Source: Aliirhizobium wenxiniae
Lineage (GTDB): Bacteria > Pseudomonadota > Alphaproteobacteria > Rhizobiales > Rhizobiaceae
Length of the DNA: 64,000 nucleotides
Assembly: GCF_019511445.1 (NCBI RefSeq)
Contig: NZ_JAEUAN010000003.1
Span: 186,001-250,000 of the forward strand
Direction: 5' to 3'
Shown here one piece after another: positions 37,700 to 45,956 of this stretch; the stretch's first letter is position 1; each line of letters begins with the position of its first letter. Made by a program: the position numbers and the translations under genes. The notes below the pieces were generated by a model, which made no database searches, had not been told where the DNA came from, and saw nothing but the letters and a program-made list of their open reading frames with translations.

Positions 37700-37744
37700 T
37701 CCCAAGAATATAGAAGTACGGTTTATCACTGACTTCTCTTGGGA
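37700..37744. repeat. Long hairpin just after tRNA-Gly
   Basis: TCCCAAG (37700-37706) pairs with CTTGGGA (37738-37744) and AGAAGT (37712-37717) with ACTTCT (37732-37737), giving a 13-bp interrupted stem with a 14-base loop. There is no T run, so it is not a classical terminator. It begins six bases after the tRNA and could be a processing or protection structure. Confidence 0.6.
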
Positions 37745-37850
37745 ATAGAAGGTAGGCCTCCGGTTATCACGCTTCGGTCTCGCTGCTCCTTGGTGAAGTA
37801 TTTTCGCGCACTCGCATCGAAGCGCCCACACACACAAGCGCAGATCATCT

Positions 37851-39539
37851 TCAGCTTTCAAAGAGGCTGAGAATTCCCTGCGTCGCCGAATTCGCCATGG
37901 AAAGCGATTGAACAGCGAGAAGTCTCTGCGTCTGTAAAGCGGCAAACCTGGATGATTCCTCTTCCATGTCAGCATCCACAAGCCGTCCAATTCCAGAATC
38001 GATTGCATCACTCATGTTGGCGGAAAAGCGAAGCTGCTTTTCGATCCGCTGTTGTACTGCACCTAGCGAGGCGCCGCCTGAAATCGCCTCGCCGATCATG
38101 TATTCGACGCCGTCGATATAGGCATCGAGAGAAATTGCCGAAGAGGTAATATCAATGTCCTTGAAATCAAAAATTGGCGGATTGCTGATGCTATCCCTCA
38201 CGCCCGAAAACGTGAAGGTAGAGCGATAACCCTGTACGGGGTGAACAGCGGGATCAATATCGATACGCACGCCATATCCCGTATCGGAGATGATCAGCCC
38301 TTTGCCCGCCAATTTGTTGTTGAGGATGGCGGCCATATCTGCGGCAGAATCGACGACGCCGTCGGTCGTTCCCAAAGCCGCATCCACATCATCGCGAGTA
38401 ACAGTGAAACTTTCAGCCGGATCGTTGGTAATGGACAGCTCGAAAGAAAACGTCACGCTCGGGTGAAGCTTGAACGAATTGCCGAACATCATCTGCGTGG
38501 AGGCATATTCATTATTGTTGGTTTCGGTCGGACCAGCCTCAAGCCCAAAGGCGTTCCCACCGGTCAAGGTGGAGGTCAGGTTAGCAATAGAAACACTTGA
38601 CCCCAGCTCACCGGTCGTTTCGCGAGATATGAAACCATAACCCTCGGAACCTCCGCCCGGCTCGTCATATCCATTTGTCGCCGGCACGCCGGCTTGGTAC
38701 AGCGCGTAGGCGAGCACATTGCTCCATCTCACATGGTTCGGAACAAGACCGTCGTTGCGCCCGGTGACTTGATTGACCAATGCCTGATCGATCTCGACAT
38801 GGTAGGTTTGACCGGCAGAATAGACACTCGCGTCAACGGTTATGTCGAACTCAACCTTGTCGAAAGCGGAAAACGATGCGGGCCCTGTGAAACCGTAACG
38901 ATCCCGGCCGAAAAATGCGTACGTATCCGGAGGATTGCTTCGCAACCCTCCTATGTCCCCAATCGCCCGGTCGTCCTTCTGCAGAATACCGCCGCCTGTA
39001 CTGTTTATCAGTGATATTCCTGACAGGTCGACATCGGTCTGATTGACGGACACGCCGCCTGAACCATCCCGGATGAAGGACGATACGACCGAGGCTTTGC
39101 TAAGGCTGGTGTCATACATGTCGGCGATATCTGTATTCAACCAGTTGGTGCCGCTAAAACTCGCACTGCGAGCTATGCCCGACGCATGGTCCTTCAAAGC
39201 GTTCAACTCACCCTGGATCTTGTCCAAATCCATGCTGGTCTCTTTCGCCCCAACAAGCTTTGCCTTGGCTTCGCTGAGTACATCGATAACCGATTCCAGT
39301 CCGTTATAAGCAACGTCGACTTTTGCCGCGCCAACGCCGAGCGCATCGCTGGCAGCCGAAATTGCCTTGTTATCGGAACGCATCGTCGTCGCAATCGACC
39401 AATAAGCAACGTTATCAGAAGCTTCCTGCACCCTGAGACCGGACGATACCCGTCCCTCGGCATTCTGCAGCCCCGCATTTATTGAGCGCAGGGCACTTAT
39501 TGCGGCAGAGGCAGACGCATTCGTCAAAATGGATGTCAT
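37851..39539 (-). CDS. Isolated long flagellin
   Basis: A 562-residue flagellin. Residues 1-140 (MTSILTNASASAAISALRS, GRVSSGLRVQEASDNVAYWS) and about 480-562 (IDSGIGRLVDADMEEESSRF, QSLSMANSATQGILSLFES) are the conserved D0/D1 helices. The ~330 residues between are unrelated to anything I recognise and make it much longer than common rhizobial flagellins (about 300-400). No other flagellar gene is in the window. The start has no strong ribosome site. Base composition looks lower in GC than the neighbours. It sits next to tRNA-Gly, suggesting local acquisition, which is inference. Confidence 0.9.
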   Translation of the reverse strand: MTSILTNASASAAISALRSINAGLQNAEGRVSSGLRVQEASDNVAYWSIATTMRSDNKAISAASDALGVGAAKVDVAYNGLESVIDVLSEAKAKLVGAKETSMDLDKIQGELNALKDHASGIARSASFSGTNWLNTDIADMYDTSLSKASVVSSFIRDGSGGVSVNQTDVDLSGISLINSTGGGILQKDDRAIGDIGGLRSNPPDTYAFFGRDRYGFTGPASFSAFDKVEFDITVDASVYSAGQTYHVEIDQALVNQVTGRNDGLVPNHVRWSNVLAYALYQAGVPATNGYDEPGGGSEGYGFISRETTGELGSSVSIANLTSTLTGGNAFGLEAGPTETNNNEYASTQMMFGNSFKLHPSVTFSFELSITNDPAESFTVTRDDVDAALGTTDGVVDSAADMAAILNNKLAGKGLIISDTGYGVRIDIDPAVHPVQGYRSTFTFSGVRDSISNPPIFDFKDIDITSSAISLDAYIDGVEYMIGEAISGGASLGAVQQRIEKQLRFSANMSDAIDSGIGRLVDADMEEESSRFAALQTQRLLAVQSLSMANSATQGILSLFES

Positions 39540-39835
39540 TTAAATGACCCAAGCAAAAAATGATGAATATTGAAGGATTTAGGATCGACACGTCATGCGT
39601 CCCAGTAAATTAGAAACTACACAAATCATGGTTAACGAAATCTTACCCGTTCTTGGGATTTCGCAATCGATCTGTGTGGTATCGTCAGTGAAGCCGGCAT
39701 GCCGATCACCCGGAAGCCTCTCCCACCGAAAGCTGCAACACGCGCTTGGATGAGCCCGACTTTTCCGGACGTGTAATCGCTCAGTGGTGCGCTAACCTTC
39801 GCACAAACCAGAACCTGGCAGCGTCGTTTTGGTTT

Positions 39836-40858
39836 TCAGCTCTTCGAAAACACGTAATCCGTTTCCTGGCGCAGCACCTCGCCCGGGCGCAAAACCGCAT
39901 TCGGGAAACCCGCGTGGTTGACCGCATCCGGCCAGACCTGCGTTTCAAGGCATAGGCCGGCATAGTTGCCGTATTTGCGGCCATCGAAGCCCGGCACCGG
40001 CACATTGACCATCACGCCGGCGTAAAACTGCACGCCCGGCTCCGTCGTCCTCACCTCCATAGAGACACCCGAATAAAGGCTGCGCACCAGCGCCACGGAG
40101 CGTTTGGCCACACGCTCGTTCGACAGGCAGTAATTGTGGTCGAACGGCACCTGGCGGCCATCGTCGAGCGTGCGCCGCACCGGCCCCATCCGGCGCAGGT
40201 CGAAGGGCGAACCTGTCAGGTCATTGAGCCTGCCGGTCGGGACGAGCCTTGCATCGACATCCGTTATCCTGTCGGCAGCGATCATGATGTCGTGGCCGAA
40301 GATGTCGTCGCGACCATCGAGGTTGAAATAGGAATGCTGGCAAACATTGGCAGGCGTCGGCTGGTCAGAGACACTTTCGTAGATGACCGAGAATACGCCA
40401 TCAGCCTTAAGCTGGTAGGTCGCGGTCACGCTGCAGTTGCCGGGATACCCTGCGCGTCCATCGGCATCGACAATCGTCAGCACCACCTTGTCGGCTTTAT
40501 GTTCGACAATCGTCCAGTTGCGCTTTCCCATCCCGTCCGAGCCGCCATGCAGATGCGTGACGCCGCGCTCGTTGAGTTCGAGCTGGTAATCGCGGCCATC
40601 GATCGAGAATTTTCCATCACCGATACGGTTTGCGCAGCGGCCCGGCGTAGCGCCGAAATAAGGCGAATAAGCCGGATAGGAGGCAAAGTCGTCGAAGCCG
40701 AGCACCAGCGGCGCATCATGCCCTTTCAGGCGCAGGTCCTGGATGACGGCACCCCAAGTGATGACATTGGCAGTCAGCCCGCCGCCACTGATCTGCACAC
40801 GATAGACCGGCTCGCCGTCCTGCGTGGTGCCGAAAACCTCGAATGCCTGCCCTGCCAT
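39836..40858 (-). CDS. galM: Aldose 1-epimerase (galactose mutarotase)
   Basis: GalM interconverts alpha and beta anomers of galactose and other aldoses. The 340-residue protein has the family landmarks GRCANRIGDGKFSIDG, NERGVTHLHGGSDGMGKRNW (catalytic His region), PANVCQHSYFNLDGRDDIFGHD (second His) and, near the C terminus, the Glu in GLCLETQVWPDAVNH. Length is normal for the family. The 296-bp gap toward the flagellin gene shows no gene, only a CtrA-like near match at 39632-39646. Confidence 0.93.
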   Translation of the reverse strand: MAGQAFEVFGTTQDGEPVYRVQISGGGLTANVITWGAVIQDLRLKGHDAPLVLGFDDFASYPAYSPYFGATPGRCANRIGDGKFSIDGRDYQLELNERGVTHLHGGSDGMGKRNWTIVEHKADKVVLTIVDADGRAGYPGNCSVTATYQLKADGVFSVIYESVSDQPTPANVCQHSYFNLDGRDDIFGHDIMIAADRITDVDARLVPTGRLNDLTGSPFDLRRMGPVRRTLDDGRQVPFDHNYCLSNERVAKRSVALVRSLYSGVSMEVRTTEPGVQFYAGVMVNVPVPGFDGRKYGNYAGLCLETQVWPDAVNHAGFPNAVLRPGEVLRQETDYVFSKS

Positions 40859-40973
40859 GAGTTCCTCCGCCTTTTTATCGGCGGCAAACTGCGCGATTTG
40901 GCAAAGTCCCGCAATGGGAAACGGCGACGCGCGGCGTCTTTTCCAAACGCCGCCTCAAAAGCCACACCAGTTC

Positions 40974-41894
40974 TTATACGGTGCCGATCTTGTCCAGATC
41001 GTAATGGGTCGTCTGGTACATCTCGTTGATCCAGTTTCCGAACAGAAGATGCGCATGGCTGCGCCAGCGGTTCTGCGGCGTCAGCGTATCGTCGTTATGC
41101 GGAAAATAGTCATGCGGCATCTTGATCGGGATGCCGGCATTCACGTCGCGAAAATATTCATCCGCCAGCGAGGTGGAATCATATTCGACATGGTTGAACA
41201 TGTAGAGCCGGTTGCCCTTTTTCTCATGCACGAGGCAAAGGCCCATCTCGTCGGATTCCATCAGGATTTCCAGATCGGAGGTCTTTTCGACATCCTCGCG
41301 ACGCACCTCCGTCCAGCGTGACACCGGGACCTGGAAATCATCGGAAAAGCCGTTGAGATAGACCGAGGCCGGCGAAAGATTGCGGTGGCGGTAAACGCCG
41401 AAAGCCTTTTCGGTCAGCGCATGTTTCGGCACGCCGTGAAAATGATAGATCGCCGCCATAGCGCCCCAGCAGACATTCATCGTCGAATGCACATTGGTCT
41501 GCGTCCAGTCAAAAATCTGGCGCATCTCGTCCCAGTAGCTCACATCTTCATAATCCATCTGCTCCACCGGCGCGCCGGTGATGATGAATCCGTCGAACTT
41601 ACGATCCTTCACCTCTTCCCAGGTGCGGTAGAAGGAGAGGAGATGTTCCTCGGAGGTGTTCTTCGCCTTGTGCGTGCCGAGCCGGATCAATGAAAACTCA
41701 ACCTGAAGTGGCGAGGCGCCGACGAGGCGCGCCATCTGCACTTCGGTCTTGATCTTGTTCGGCATGAGATTGAGAAGCCCGATCTGCAGCGGACGGATGT
41801 CCTGCCTGACGGCGATCGTTTCGGTCATGACGCGCACGCCTTCCGAAACGAGGGTGGCAAACGCAGGAAGCGTATCGGGAATCTTGATCGGCAT
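40974..41894 (-). CDS. metA: Homoserine O-acyltransferase MetA (probably acetyl-CoA type)
   Basis: MetA acylates homoserine as the first committed step of methionine synthesis. The 306-residue product begins [16 protein letters not shown]. The catalytic cysteine is C142 in MNVCWGAM. Residue 111 is Glu ([10 protein letters not shown]); in characterised MetA proteins Glu at this position favours acetyl-CoA and Gly favours succinyl-CoA, so this one is probably an acetyltransferase. The ATG at 41894 replaces an extension 14 codons upstream that runs into the terminator. Expression should be controlled by the upstream SAM-II riboswitch. Confidence 0.94.
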   Translation of the reverse strand: MPIKIPDTLPAFATLVSEGVRVMTETIAVRQDIRPLQIGLLNLMPNKIKTEVQMARLVGASPLQVEFSLIRLGTHKAKNTSEEHLLSFYRTWEEVKDRKFDGFIITGAPVEQMDYEDVSYWDEMRQIFDWTQTNVHSTMNVCWGAMAAIYHFHGVPKHALTEKAFGVYRHRNLSPASVYLNGFSDDFQVPVSRWTEVRREDVEKTSDLEILMESDEMGLCLVHEKKGNRLYMFNHVEYDSTSLADEYFRDVNAGIPIKMPHDYFPHNDDTLTPQNRWRSHAHLLFGNWINEMYQTTHYDLDKIGTV

Positions 41895-41911
41895 GTTCAG
41901 GCCCCACAAAC

Positions 41912-41941
41912 AAAAAGCCGGCACGAAAAATCGCAACCGGC
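41912..41941 (-). terminator. Intrinsic terminator between SAM-II riboswitch and metA
   Basis: Minus-strand GCCGG (41941-41937) pairs with CCGGC (41921-41917) around a loop with a further TGCGA/TCGTG pairing, followed by TTTTTGTTTG. It lies 17 bases before the metA ATG and downstream of the riboswitch, the arrangement for transcription attenuation. A competing antiterminator is not obvious by eye. Confidence 0.7.
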
Positions 41942-41973
41942 CCGTGGGAAGTGAAGTCCAACTTCTCGCGGCC

Positions 41974-42024
41974 CTTTAGCGACTTTTTTAACGTGGCTGC
42001 AAGCCGGCCGGCCAAATCACCACG
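41974..42024 (-). ncRNA. SAM-II riboswitch (metA leader)
   Basis: The minus strand reads CGTGGTGATTTGGCCGG, CCGGCTTGCAGCCACG, then TTAAAAAAGTCGCTAAAG. This matches the SAM-II pseudoknot: P1 CGTGG/CCACG, the T-rich loop, and the conserved 3' segment GTCGCTAAAG. SAM-II is known upstream of metA in rhizobia. When S-adenosylmethionine is high, expression of the downstream gene falls. It begins 130 bases before the metA ATG and ends about 80 before it. Confidence 0.95.
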
Positions 42025-42206
42025 GAAGTTCGATTTATCAGATAATCCTTGCAGGAGGCGGCGTCAATGGGAGCAAATTCGACCCTACGCCTCATTATGC
42101 CAAATGCCCCATGTTGCGACCTTCTGCTAGCCCCCCCAAAACGCCAAGCTCAGCTTCACGTAAGCCTCAAATGAACAAATCGCCGGCAACAGAAAGGCAA
42201 CTCAAG

Positions 42207-42629
42207 ATGGTTTCGATCACCTCTACGTCTCAGACAAGTATCAGCACACCATATCGAGAGAACCGTAAGTCCGAGACGGTACCGGATTTCAACAACCTTC
42301 TGGAACAAGGCACATCCTCATCGTCGGAGAAGTATGACTTTTCCAGCATGTCGAGGCAGGAAATAGCCGACGCCGGGCAGCATCTGTTCCAGCGCGGCGA
42401 GATCACCATTGATGATATGTTCCGCTTCCAGCATCCGGATGGCAGACTGCACTTGGATACATCCGGCAACCGGACGGAATTGGATCCATCGCAGCAGATT
42501 AATTTCATTGACGAAACCCGTAGCGCGATCACCAATATGGAGATGAGCGGCGAGGCAAGCCGAGAGAAGTCCGGTTACAAACTGATGGTAGAATTGCTGG
42601 ACAAGCTTGAAGGCAAATCCATCGACTGA
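42207..42629 (+). CDS. Hypothetical protein, unrecognised
   Basis: I do not recognise this 140-residue protein (MVSITSTSQTSISTPYREN). It is polar and without membrane segments or signal peptide. The first ~40 residues are Ser/Thr-rich; the rest is predicted helical with SRQEIADAGQHLFQRGEITIDD and a helical C terminus KSGYKLMVELLDKLEG. The start at 42207 follows GGCAACTCAAG, a modest ribosome site; an in-frame ATG at 42171 is an alternative. It is divergent from metA. Small Ser/Thr-rich proteins with this opening could be secreted or regulatory, but nothing proves it. Confidence 0.6.
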   Translation: MVSITSTSQTSISTPYRENRKSETVPDFNNLLEQGTSSSSEKYDFSSMSRQEIADAGQHLFQRGEITIDDMFRFQHPDGRLHLDTSGNRTELDPSQQINFIDETRSAITNMEMSGEASREKSGYKLMVELLDKLEGKSID

Positions 42630-42744
42630 GCCAATTTTCAGTCCGAAAAGGAAGTTTTAGGTCCTGCCGCTACTCTAGTGCATCACGATAGCATGAACAC
42701 TTGAGCTTCCCCTGCCCCCACCCTTTGCGCTATGGGCAATGCCC

Positions 42745-43395
42745 ATGGCCAATTCGACCTTTACAATCCTGCTTGGCGGCAATCTGGCCGTTACCGATCG
42801 CGTCAAAAGCGCGATTGCGGGAAGCCGCGTGATTGCTGCCGATAGCGGCATGCGCCATGCGGCCGGGCTTGGCGTTGTGCCGGAGCTCTGGGTCGGTGAT
42901 TTCGATTCTTCCGATGAAGACCTGATCGCCCGTTTTCCCAAGGTCGAGCGAAAGACCTATCCGCCGGCCAAGAACGAGACCGATGGCGAGATCGCCACGG
43001 CCGAGGCGATCGAGCGCGGAGCAAAGCGCCTGATCCTCATCGGGGCACTTGGCGGCGAGCGCTCCGACCACGCATTGCAGCACTTCCTGCTTGCCATGGG
43101 CCTTGCCGAACGCGGCTTCGATGTGCTTCTCGCCTCGGGTGATGAAGAGGCCATTCCGTTCCTGCCGGGCACGAAAGTGATCGACCTTCCCAAGGGCGCG
43201 CTGTTTTCCGTCCTCGGTTTTTCCACCCTGTCTGGCCTCGACATCCTTGGCGCACGATATCCCTTGCAGGATTTCGCACTGCCTTTCGGTTCATCCCGCA
43301 CCGTCTCTAATGTTGCGGAAGGGCCGGTCGAATTCCATCTAAAGAGCGGCAGGGCGATGATCCTTGCCCGTCCCCACGATTTTTCCGGAGCATAA
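42745..43395 (+). CDS. thiN: Thiamine pyrophosphokinase
   Basis: Transfers pyrophosphate from ATP to thiamine to give thiamine diphosphate. The 216-residue protein shows the family motifs IAADSGMRHA, PELWVGDFDSSDE, KNETDGEIA and GALGGERSDHALQH, with metal-binding Asp residues in DFDS and the ETD motif. The ATG at 42739 (two codons earlier) is an alternative start. It is followed nine bases later by the ABC-F gene. It would activate the thiamine imported by thiBPQ, encoded 3 kb downstream. Confidence 0.9.
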   Translation: MANSTFTILLGGNLAVTDRVKSAIAGSRVIAADSGMRHAAGLGVVPELWVGDFDSSDEDLIARFPKVERKTYPPAKNETDGEIATAEAIERGAKRLILIGALGGERSDHALQHFLLAMGLAERGFDVLLASGDEEAIPFLPGTKVIDLPKGALFSVLGFSTLSGLDILGARYPLQDFALPFGSSRTVSNVAEGPVEFHLKSGRAMILARPHDFSGA

Positions 43396-43404
43396 ACGGT
43401 CCTC

Positions 43405-45228
43405 ATGGCACCTCCCATTCTCAAGCTTGACGACATCTTCCTGAGCTTCGGCGGCGCGCCGCTTTTGAACGGCGCCAGCCTGCAGGTGGAACCGGGTGAC
43501 CGCATCTGCCTCGTCGGCCGCAACGGCTCTGGCAAGTCGACGCTGATGAAGATTGCGGCCGGCATGGTCGAGGCACAGTCGGGCGAAGTTTTCCGCCATC
43601 CGTCCGCAACCATCCGTTATCTCGAACAGGCTCCCGATTTCGCCGGTTATTCAACCGTGCAGGCCTATGCCGAGGCGGGCCTTGGCCCGGGTGACGATCC
43701 CTATCGCGTCACCTATCTGCTCGAACATCTGGGCCTGACCGGCGAGGAAGATCCGAACCGGTTGTCCGGCGGCGAATCCCGCCGTGCAGCGCTTGCCCGT
43801 GTCATGGCGCCGGAACCCGATATCCTTTTGCTCGACGAGCCGACCAACCATCTCGACCTGCCGACCATCGAATGGCTGGAAGACGAGCTGCGCAAGACGC
43901 GCAGCGCGCTGGTGGTGATCAGCCACGACCGTCGTTTCCTTGAAAAGGTCTCCAACGCCACCGTCTGGATCGACCGCGGCACGGCCCGCCGTCTTTCCCG
44001 CGGTTTCGGCCATTTCGAAGCCTGGCGCGATCAGGTTCTCGAAGAGGAAGAGATCGAACAGCACAAGCTCGGCAAGGCGATCGAGCGCGAAGAACACTGG
44101 ATGCGCTACGGCGTCACCGCACGCCGCAAGCGCAACATGCGCCGCGTCGGCGAGTTGCAGGCGATGCGCGCTGCCTATCGCGGTCACAATGGACCGCAGG
44201 GCTCTGTTCAGGCTTCCGTGGCCGAAGGCAAGGAAAGCGGCAAGCTCGTCATCGAAGCGGAAAACATCACCAAGACCTATGACAAGCCGGTGGTCGCCCC
44301 CTTCTCGATCCGCGTCCATCGCGGCGACCGGATCGGCCTCGTCGGCCCGAACGGCGCCGGCAAGACGACGCTTCTGAAAATGCTGACCGGCCAGCTGGAG
44401 CCCGACAGCGGCTGGATCAAGCTCGGCACCAATCTGGAAATCGCAACCCTCGACCAGAAGCGCGAGGCCCTCGATCCCGAGGATACTCTGTCCCATTATC
44501 TGACCGATGGCCGCGGCGAGACCCTGCTGGTCAATGGCGAGCAGCGGCATGTGGCAGGCTATATGAAGGACTTTCTGTTCCAGCCTGAACAGATCCGCAC
44601 GCCGATCAAGAACCTGTCGGGTGGCGAACGCGCCCGCCTGATGCTCGCCCGCATGCTGGCAAGACCGTCGAACCTCTTGATCCTCGACGAACCGACCAAC
44701 GATCTGGACATCGAGACGCTGGACCTGCTGCAGGAAATCGTCGCCGGTTATAACGGCACCGTCATCCTCGTCAGCCACGACCGTGACTTTCTCGACCGTA
44801 CCGTGACCTCGACCATCGCCCCGGCGACGCCTGATGCGCCCGATGGCCGCTGGATCGAATATGCTGGCGGCTATACGGACATGCTGGCACAGCGCAAGGG
44901 CGCTCAGGAAGAGCGAAAAAAGGCGGAAAAAGCGGCCGAAAAGCCGAAGGCCGAAAGCACGGCTTCACCCTCTGACGCGCCCAAATCCAAGGGAAAGCTC
45001 TCCTACAAGCAGAAATTCGCGCTGGAGAATATTCCCAAGGAAATGGAAAAGGCCGAAGCCGAGATCGCCCTTCGCGAAAAGAAGATGGCCGATCCCAACC
45101 TCTTCACCAAGGACCCGGCCAGCTTCAACAAGCTGGCGGCAGAGATGGAAAAGCTGCGCGAAAAGCTGACGCAGATGGAAGAGGAATGGCTGGAGCTTGA
45201 GATGCTGCGCGAGGAAATCGAAGGCTAA
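43405..45228 (+). CDS. ABC-F family ATPase (Uup-like)
   Basis: A 607-residue soluble protein with two ABC domains and no membrane part. Walker A motifs are GRNGSGKST (domain 1) and GPNGAGKTT (domain 2); signatures LSGGE occur in RLSGGESRRAALARV and NLSGGERARLMLAR; Walker B motifs are LLLDEPTNHLDL and LILDEPTNDLDI. A Lys/Glu-rich linker and C-terminal coiled coil (about 520-605) match Uup-type ABC-F proteins, which act on ribosomes or branched DNA. It follows thiN by nine bases. Confidence 0.92.
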   Translation: MAPPILKLDDIFLSFGGAPLLNGASLQVEPGDRICLVGRNGSGKSTLMKIAAGMVEAQSGEVFRHPSATIRYLEQAPDFAGYSTVQAYAEAGLGPGDDPYRVTYLLEHLGLTGEEDPNRLSGGESRRAALARVMAPEPDILLLDEPTNHLDLPTIEWLEDELRKTRSALVVISHDRRFLEKVSNATVWIDRGTARRLSRGFGHFEAWRDQVLEEEEIEQHKLGKAIEREEHWMRYGVTARRKRNMRRVGELQAMRAAYRGHNGPQGSVQASVAEGKESGKLVIEAENITKTYDKPVVAPFSIRVHRGDRIGLVGPNGAGKTTLLKMLTGQLEPDSGWIKLGTNLEIATLDQKREALDPEDTLSHYLTDGRGETLLVNGEQRHVAGYMKDFLFQPEQIRTPIKNLSGGERARLMLARMLARPSNLLILDEPTNDLDIETLDLLQEIVAGYNGTVILVSHDRDFLDRTVTSTIAPATPDAPDGRWIEYAGGYTDMLAQRKGAQEERKKAEKAAEKPKAESTASPSDAPKSKGKLSYKQKFALENIPKEMEKAEAEIALREKKMADPNLFTKDPASFNKLAAEMEKLREKLTQMEEEWLELEMLREEIEG

Positions 45229-45254
45229 AAGGCCACCCACGCAGCGCTTCAACA

Positions 45255-45286
45255 TTAAATATTTGTTAGCCTTAACAGATACTTAA
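45255..45286. promoter_or_regulatory. Tandem CtrA-type boxes upstream of response regulator
   Basis: TTAACAGATACTTAA at 45272-45286 is a perfect TTAA-N7-TTAA box, and TTAAATATTTGTTAG at 45255-45269 matches seven of eight fixed bases. They are spaced two bases apart, 116-147 bases before the regulator ATG at 45402 and just upstream of an EcfG-type promoter. Binding by CtrA is inference. Confidence 0.55.
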
Positions 45287-45310
45287 TTACAGAAAACAGT
45301 GTCTCGCTGC

Positions 45311-45336
45311 GGAACAATCCCGGTGTTCATCGCGTT
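45311..45336 (+). promoter_or_regulatory. EcfG/RpoE2-type promoter of response regulator
   Basis: GGAAC at 45311-45315, 17 bases, then CGTT at 45333-45336 fits the general stress sigma factor consensus GGAAC-N16/17-CGTT exactly. Transcription would start near 45343, about 60 bases before the ATG at 45402. Confidence 0.68.
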
Positions 45337-45401
45337 TGGTGCCTGTCCGATTGCTAAAACACGCGATCGGCCAGACCCGAGATGAACTCTGGAGATGTCC
45401 A

Positions 45402-45854
45402 ATGCTGACAAGTGTATCGCGTCGTCGGCTGGCAAGTGAGGCGATGAACCAGCGTGTATTGATTATCGAGGATGAGTTTCTGATAGCGCTCGACGTGGCG
45501 GACACGATCGAGAACATGGGATTGAAGGTCGTGGGGCTGGCAAACGCCCGCAAGCATGCCCTATCGCTTGCCGCCCATGCGGATATCGCGCTCGTCGATG
45601 TCAACCTCGCCGATGGCAGGACGGGACCGGAGATCGGCCGCGAACTTGCCGAACAATACGGCCTGACCGTCGTCTTCATGACCGGCAACCCGGAAGATGT
45701 CGCGGACGGCATCGAAGGCACTCTCGGCGTCCTGACAAAGCCCGTCATGCCGGAAGTCGTCGAAAAGACGATCAGTTACGCGATAGCCAATCGCCTCGGC
45801 GGCATGGCCATCGTCCCGCGCGAACTCAAGGTTTTTCGCGGAAACGCACACTGA
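45402..45854 (+). CDS. Single-domain response regulator
   Basis: A 150-residue receiver-only protein. After a basic N terminus (MLTSVSRRRLASEAMN), the receiver shows acidic residues in IIEDEFLIAL, phospho-acceptor D66 in ALVDVNLADG, Thr in VVFMTGNPED and Lys in GVLTKPV. There is no output domain. The ATG at 45402 has GGAG about eight bases upstream; MNQRVLIIEDEF at 45444 is a shorter alternative. The promoter region has CtrA-type boxes and a general-stress promoter, which suggests a role linking stress and cell cycle; this is inference. Confidence 0.87.
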   Translation: MLTSVSRRRLASEAMNQRVLIIEDEFLIALDVADTIENMGLKVVGLANARKHALSLAAHADIALVDVNLADGRTGPEIGRELAEQYGLTVVFMTGNPEDVADGIEGTLGVLTKPVMPEVVEKTISYAIANRLGGMAIVPRELKVFRGNAH

Positions 45855-45956
45855 GCTGAAATTCCGGCATGGACTTGTCGGATCCTTGCCGCATCTTTCG
45901 TCCTTGGAGGAAAGACGCCAACCGATGGCGTCCTTTAATCAAGGAGGAATATCGAC

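Noticed and set aside
39632..39646. TTAACGAAATCTTAC as a CtrA box upstream of the flagellin
   Set aside because: Only seven of eight fixed bases match and there is no second supporting feature; near matches of this kind are expected by chance in A/T-richer gaps.
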